DNA of 9,000 nucleotides from assembly GCA_030917245.1 (NCBI GenBank), contig JAUPVA010000067.1:1-9000 (forward strand), in the 5' to 3' direction. The position numbers and the translations under genes were made by a program. Each line of letters begins with the position of its first letter. The stretch's first letter is position 1. The notes below the pieces were generated by a model. The model was given only the letters and a program-made list of their open reading frames with translations, was not told the origin of the DNA and ran no database searches. Positions 5,248-9,000 of the stretch are shown piece after piece. Source of the stretch: Patescibacteria group bacterium. Lineage in GTDB: Bacteria > Patescibacteriota > Saccharimonadia > Saccharimonadales > Saccharimonadaceae.

Positions 5248-7719
5248 ATGGCAGATGATTTCGCTGAATTTGTTTCTCGTCTGACGGATAACGCCAAGAC
5301 GAGTCTTCAACATGCGAACGCAATAGCGCGCGGGTATGGGAGCGCCTACATAGGCACCGAGCATCTTTTGCTTGGTGTACTTGCTCAAGGATCAAGTGTT
5401 GGAGCGAAGTTGCTTGCCGATGCAAATGTAACGCTTGAGCGTGCCGAGTTAGCCCTCAACCTAAGCCCGCGCAATATCATTATTAGTACAGGGGCGCTAG
5501 CGCTAAGTGAGACGGCGAAATTGACGCTGAAGATGGGCTGGGAAATTGCCCAAGAGTTTCATCAGGATCATTTAGGAACCGAGCATATCCTTTACAGCAT
5601 ACTTAGTCAAAAAAGCGCACGAGCTACTACGCTACTGCGTGATATGAACGTTGATCTCGCGGATCTCCGAGCTGAACTGGAAAGTTATTTTGATCGTCAG
5701 CATAACGAATACCATGACGGCGACGCTACTGTTACCGATGCCCCAAAGAAGACGCGGCGCGGAGGCGTTTTAGAAACATTTGGTACTGACTTAACTGCTC
5801 GTGCACGTGAAGGCAAACTCGACCCAGTTATTGGAAGGGACAGAGAACAAGAGAGGCTCGTCACTATTTTGACACGTCGAACCAAGAATAACCCCGTACT
5901 TATAGGAGAGCCTGGCGTAGGAAAGACGGCAATTGTTGAAGGATTAGCACAAAGGATTGTACGCGAAGATGTCCCTGATCATCTACTTGATCAACGTGTG
6001 ATTCAGCTCGATCTAGCAGCGATGATAGCGGGTACGAAGTATCGAGGTGAATTTGAAGAACGCCTGAAGAAAGTTATTTCAGAGTTAAAACAATCGTCCA
6101 ATGTTATTTTGTTCATTGACGAGCTTCATCTACTTGTTGGAGCCGGAGCGGCCGAAGGCGCTTTAGATGCAGCCAATATGCTGAAACCGGCGCTTGCAAG
6201 GGGCGAGCTGCATTTAATAGGCGCAACAACATTGGATGAATACCGCAAACACATCGAAAAAGATAGCGCATTAGAGCGCCGCTTTCAGACTATCGTTGTT
6301 CCGGAGCCTTCCCTAAAAGATACGATAGCAATTGTAAAAGAGCTAAAATCTTATTACGAAAGCCACCATGGGGTAACGATCGAAGATAGCGTGATTGAAA
6401 CGACAGTACAACTTGCAGATCGCTATATTTCTGAACGCCAAATGCCCGATAAAGCAATCGACGTGATAGACGAAGCCGCTGCTCTCACAAGATTGAAGAC
6501 AGGTAAGCCAAGTAAACTACGCGACTATCTTCGCCAACTAAAGAATCTTAATGAGAAAATGGACGAGGCCGTAGCGGCCGAGGATTATGAGCGAGCTGCA
6601 CTATATAAGACACGTTCGGTGCAGATTAACGAGAAGCTCGAAGAGTTGAAAGAGCAAATTGAGACAAAATCTCCCATAACGCTCACCGAAGACCATGTTG
6701 CTCATGCGATCTCGGTAATCACCGGAGTTCCCGTGAAGCGCGTTCAGAAGTCAGAAGCAAAACTCCTACGTTCGTTAGAAAAACATCTTGCAAAATTTGT
6801 TATAGGTCAACAAGAGGCGATTGAACAAGTATCGCGTGCGGTCCGCCGAGCAAGAAGCGGGGTGGCTAGTTCGAAACGACCTATCGGCTCATTCATATTC
6901 ATGGGACCAACCGGTGTCGGAAAAACGGAACTCGCCAGAGTACTTGCTCGTGAAGTCTTTGGAAATGATGAAGCTCTTATTAAAATTGATATGAGTGAGT
7001 TTTCGGAGCGTCACAATACCTCGAGATTGCTCGGTGCTCCAGCGGGTTATGTTGGGTATGACGACGGAGGTCAACTGACCGATAAAATTCGAAGACAGCC
7101 GTATAGTGTGGTGCTATTTGATGAGATTGAAAAGGCTCATCCGCAAGTCTTCCAGCTCCTGCTGCAGTTATTAGAAGATGGGACACTGACTGATGCGAAA
7201 GGTCGTAAAGTCGATTTTACAAATACAATAGTGATTCTGACGAGTAATGTCGGTGCCGATGCGATGCAGCGCGAAGCTTCTCTGGGATTTAGTGCGACTT
7301 CACGAAATGGCAATGACGAACTAGAGCGAGAACATGCCGCAAATTCCGAATACGCGACTTCGGAACTCAAAAAGCTTATGCGGCCTGAACTTATAAACCG
7401 TTTTGATGCGATTGTAACCTTCCGTGCCCTCACAAAACGCGAGGTGGGACAGATATTTGCCAATCTGCTTCAAGAACTCAACGAACGCCTCGCGTCAAAG
7501 GGAGTACGTATAACCGTTAGCCCAGCGGCCAAACGGTTTATCGTCAATAAAGGCCATGATGAGAAATATGGAGCTCGGCCACTCAGGCGAGCGTTGCAAG
7601 ATGAACTAGAGCACTCAATTGCAGACGGGATACTGTCTGGAGAGTACGACAAAGGTACTGTTTTGACGGCAAGTGTACGTGCGGGTAGAATAGTGCTAGA
7701 TGTCACGAACGAAAACTAG
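5248..7719 (+). CDS. clpC: ClpC-type AAA+ protease regulatory ATPase
   Basis: Complete 823-residue Hsp100 unfoldase (from ATG 5248) that feeds proteins into ClpP in the cytoplasm. The double Clp N-domain is at about 5-150. AAA module D1 follows, with Walker A GEPGVGKT (220-227), pore loop KYRG (264-267) and Walker B VILFIDE (286-292). The short ClpC middle region carries a UVR-type coiled coil near 431-466 ([12 protein letters not shown]), not the long ClpB M-domain. D2 has Walker A GPTGVGKT (553-560), pore loop GYVG (600-603), Walker B VVLFDE (621-626) and arginine finger region RPELINRF (712-719). LGF (679-681) is the ClpP-docking tripeptide, so the partner is ClpP, not in this window. Expression should be heat-inducible through CIRCE. 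The last 20 nt overlap the next gene. No ctsR, mcsA or mcsB is adjacent. ClpB and ClpA are excluded by the middle region and overall architecture. Confidence 0.95.
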   Translation: MADDFAEFVSRLTDNAKTSLQHANAIARGYGSAYIGTEHLLLGVLAQGSSVGAKLLADANVTLERAELALNLSPRNIIISTGALALSETAKLTLKMGWEIAQEFHQDHLGTEHILYSILSQKSARATTLLRDMNVDLADLRAELESYFDRQHNEYHDGDATVTDAPKKTRRGGVLETFGTDLTARAREGKLDPVIGRDREQERLVTILTRRTKNNPVLIGEPGVGKTAIVEGLAQRIVREDVPDHLLDQRVIQLDLAAMIAGTKYRGEFEERLKKVISELKQSSNVILFIDELHLLVGAGAAEGALDAANMLKPALARGELHLIGATTLDEYRKHIEKDSALERRFQTIVVPEPSLKDTIAIVKELKSYYESHHGVTIEDSVIETTVQLADRYISERQMPDKAIDVIDEAAALTRLKTGKPSKLRDYLRQLKNLNEKMDEAVAAEDYERAALYKTRSVQINEKLEELKEQIETKSPITLTEDHVAHAISVITGVPVKRVQKSEAKLLRSLEKHLAKFVIGQQEAIEQVSRAVRRARSGVASSKRPIGSFIFMGPTGVGKTELARVLAREVFGNDEALIKIDMSEFSERHNTSRLLGAPAGYVGYDDGGQLTDKIRRQPYSVVLFDEIEKAHPQVFQLLLQLLEDGTLTDAKGRKVDFTNTIVILTSNVGADAMQREASLGFSATSRNGNDELEREHAANSEYATSELKKLMRPELINRFDAIVTFRALTKREVGQIFANLLQELNERLASKGVRITVSPAAKRFIVNKGHDEKYGARPLRRALQDELEHSIADGILSGEYDKGTVLTASVRAGRIVLDVTNEN

Positions 7720-8692
7720 AGGGGCGGCATGGGTAGGTTGGCTAATATCGGCCTTCTTAATCTTCGGTTCAATTTTACTGTGGACCGAGCGTCAATTTGT
7801 TGTTGATGCATTGCAATATCAGAGCTATACGCCCACCCCTGCAATTGCATCAGTATCGCAGACCGCCGGATTTACCAACGATGCACTCTTCACATTTTAT
7901 GCGACCCACCCAGCGGTACAGTCAGGTAATCAGTTTAACCAATATTGTGTTCGCCAGGAGGCAGACAGTCCCATTTTAGGATGTTATGCTTCTAACCGAA
8001 TTTACATATTTGATATAACTGATCAGCGACTTAAAGGAATAAAGGAAGTAACGGCCGCTCATGAATTACTGCACGCCGAGTATGACCGACTTCCGGAGTC
8101 GGAGCAAAGACGCTTGCAGCCTTTACTTGAAAAAGCATTTCAAGCAGGCGTGACCGATGAGCTGGCCGAGCGTATGCGATACTACGAAAAGACTGAACCA
8201 GGCGAAACAATCAACGAACTACATTCAATCGTAGGCACCGAGTTTCCCACACTTGTGCCTGAACTTGAGAAATACTACGCTCGATATTTCAAAGATCGAA
8301 AAAAATTAGTGGGATTACATCAGCGGGTCCAAGACACATTCAATTCCTTAAAAGTCGAGCGAGAAACTCTCGAGGCTGAGCTGACGTCACTCGCACAAAA
8401 AATTGAAAACGATAGTGCGCAATACAAGGCAGGAGTAGAGTCACTCAATTCAGTCATACAAAACTTTAATAATCGCGCAGAGAGTGGAGAATTTGCTAGT
8501 CAAGCAGAATTTGACTCTGCCAGACGACAGTTAATCGCGAGGAGTAATCAGCTGGCTTCATCCCGGCAAAGCATTTTAAGCGATATTGCTAATTACAATG
8601 TTCTTCGTAGTAAGCACGAGTCTATCAGCAATGAGACCGCTGGTTTATACAAGAGTCTCGACAGTACACTGTCCGACGTACCGACAATATAA
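7700..8692 (+). CDS. Membrane-anchored putative zinc metalloprotease (HELLH) with coiled-coil tail
   Basis: Complete 330-residue protein of a family I cannot name. The basic N-terminus (MSRTKTR) and one hydrophobic segment (about 11-28) predict an N-in anchor with the rest outside the membrane. Two Cys (83, 95) could pair there. HELLH at 121-125 (context VTAAHELLHAEYDRL) is the zincin motif; the conserved-looking NELHSIVGTEF at 172-182 could supply the third zinc ligand (Glu173 or Glu181). From about 185 to 315 the sequence is heptad-like and charged, a probable long coiled coil. The ATG lies 20 nt inside the end of clpC with only a weak ribosome site, so translation is probably coupled to clpC. 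radA follows after 12 nt. The operon suggests an envelope proteostasis role under heat stress. Protease activity is inferred from the motif; an inactive structural protein is possible. Confidence 0.75.
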   Translation: MSRTKTRGAAWVGWLISAFLIFGSILLWTERQFVVDALQYQSYTPTPAIASVSQTAGFTNDALFTFYATHPAVQSGNQFNQYCVRQEADSPILGCYASNRIYIFDITDQRLKGIKEVTAAHELLHAEYDRLPESEQRRLQPLLEKAFQAGVTDELAERMRYYEKTEPGETINELHSIVGTEFPTLVPELEKYYARYFKDRKKLVGLHQRVQDTFNSLKVERETLEAELTSLAQKIENDSAQYKAGVESLNSVIQNFNNRAESGEFASQAEFDSARRQLIARSNQLASSRQSILSDIANYNVLRSKHESISNETAGLYKSLDSTLSDVPTI

Positions 8693-8704
8693 TGAGGAGA
8701 TTCC

Positions 8705-9000
8705 GTGGCTAAGACGAAAACAAAATTTGTATGTGGTAATTGCGGGGCGACGAATCCTAAGTGGACGGGGAGATGTGACAATTGTGGGGAATGGAACACG
8801 CTGGCAGAGCAAGCAGTTGAAAGCGGGGCGTCAGTCGTAGCAAAAAGCTCGGTCGGCGGAAAGCTACTAAAGACACAATCTATTGGCGCAATAGAGACCC
8901 ATGAACTTAATGAGCGGCTTGACACGGGTTTTAATGAATTAAACGCAGTGCTCGGAGGTGGTATTCTTCCTGGGGGTGTCATGCTAGTAGCGGGGCAGCC
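8705..9000 (+). CDS. radA: DNA repair protein RadA (3' truncated by the window)
   Basis: The first 98 codons of RadA/Sms, the RecA-like and Lon-like ATPase that helps branch migration and processing of recombination intermediates. Residues 10-27 are the diagnostic C4 zinc finger CGNCGATNPKW...CDNCG, with pairs Cys10/Cys13 and Cys24/Cys27. A linker follows, then the start of the RecA-like core (RLDTGFNELNAVLGGGILPGG). The window ends at AGQP, just before the expected Walker A, so the ATPase, KNRFG and Lon-like parts cannot be judged. The start is GTG 8705, supported by GAGGAG (8694-8699) 5 nt upstream. It is the third gene of the clpC transcript, 12 nt behind the zincin gene. clpC-radA linkage is known from the Firmicutes clpC operon. 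Confidence 0.95.
   Translation, partial: MAKTKTKFVCGNCGATNPKWTGRCDNCGEWNTLAEQAVESGASVVAKSSVGGKLLKTQSIGAIETHELNERLDTGFNELNAVLGGGILPGGVMLVAGQ

Noticed and set aside
7137..7463. Minus-strand open frames opposite clpC, the longest 108 codons
   Set aside because: They lie entirely against conserved ClpC D2 sequence and show no ribosome binding site or recognisable domain. They are shadows of the real gene.
8593..8982. A 129-codon minus-strand frame opposite the end of the zincin gene and the start of radA
   Set aside because: It covers the conserved RadA zinc finger on the other strand. Its Ser/Pro-rich translation is typical of an antisense shadow.

Overview
The window reads as ordinary chromosome of a bacterium with a small, dense genome. 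My best guess is Candidatus Saccharibacteria (TM7) or a close Patescibacteria/CPR relative. The grounds are gene content and style: moderate GC, tiny or overlapping gene junctions, leaderless-looking genes, a secreted DUF1524-type HNH nuclease, a lone nusA, and a clpC followed by a membrane zincin and radA. The lineage is an inference, because no rRNA gene is present. The standard genetic code fits: every gene is open to its expected family length. Of the seven visible stop codons five are TAG, two are TAA and none is TGA.

Layout. Positions 1-127 hold the last 41 codons of an unrecognised plus-strand gene. It converges on pepN (minus strand, 137-2638), a complete M1 zinc aminopeptidase. From the 21-bp gap at 2639-2659, pepN diverges from a secreted HNH nuclease gene (plus, 2660-3343). 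Two overlapping -10 boxes in that gap suggest that both mRNAs are leaderless. The nuclease gene overlaps, stop codon to stop codon, the end of a membrane-anchored Ser/Thr-rich protein gene (minus, 3340-3825). The region 3826-3989 carries a good sigma70-type promoter for nusA, a dyad across its -35 box, and a terminator-like hairpin at the very start of the nusA leader. nusA (3990-5108) stands alone, without rimP or infB beside it.

Region 5109-5247 holds a perfect CIRCE element (TTAGCACTC-N9-GAGTGCTAA). It is nested inside a 14-bp inverted repeat flanked by A5 and T5, so it can also terminate nusA, and its loop contains the -35 box of the next promoter. That promoter should drive clpC (5248-7719), a membrane-anchored HELLH zincin with a coiled coil (7700-8692, overlapping clpC by 20 nt), and radA (8705 to the window end, truncated). 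This resembles the clpC-radA stress operon of Firmicutes, but with HrcA/CIRCE control in place of CtsR and with an uncharacterised membrane protease between the two known genes.

How the genes work together. The right half is a heat-shock and protein/DNA quality-control operon. The left half is peptide and nucleic-acid scavenging (aminopeptidase, secreted nuclease) plus a surface protein, which would suit a host-dependent organism that imports amino acids and nucleotides. I found no tRNA, rRNA, CRISPR array, transposon or prophage. The candidates for something new are the HELLH membrane protein and its operon position, the CIRCE that doubles as a terminator, and the possible NusA attenuator.
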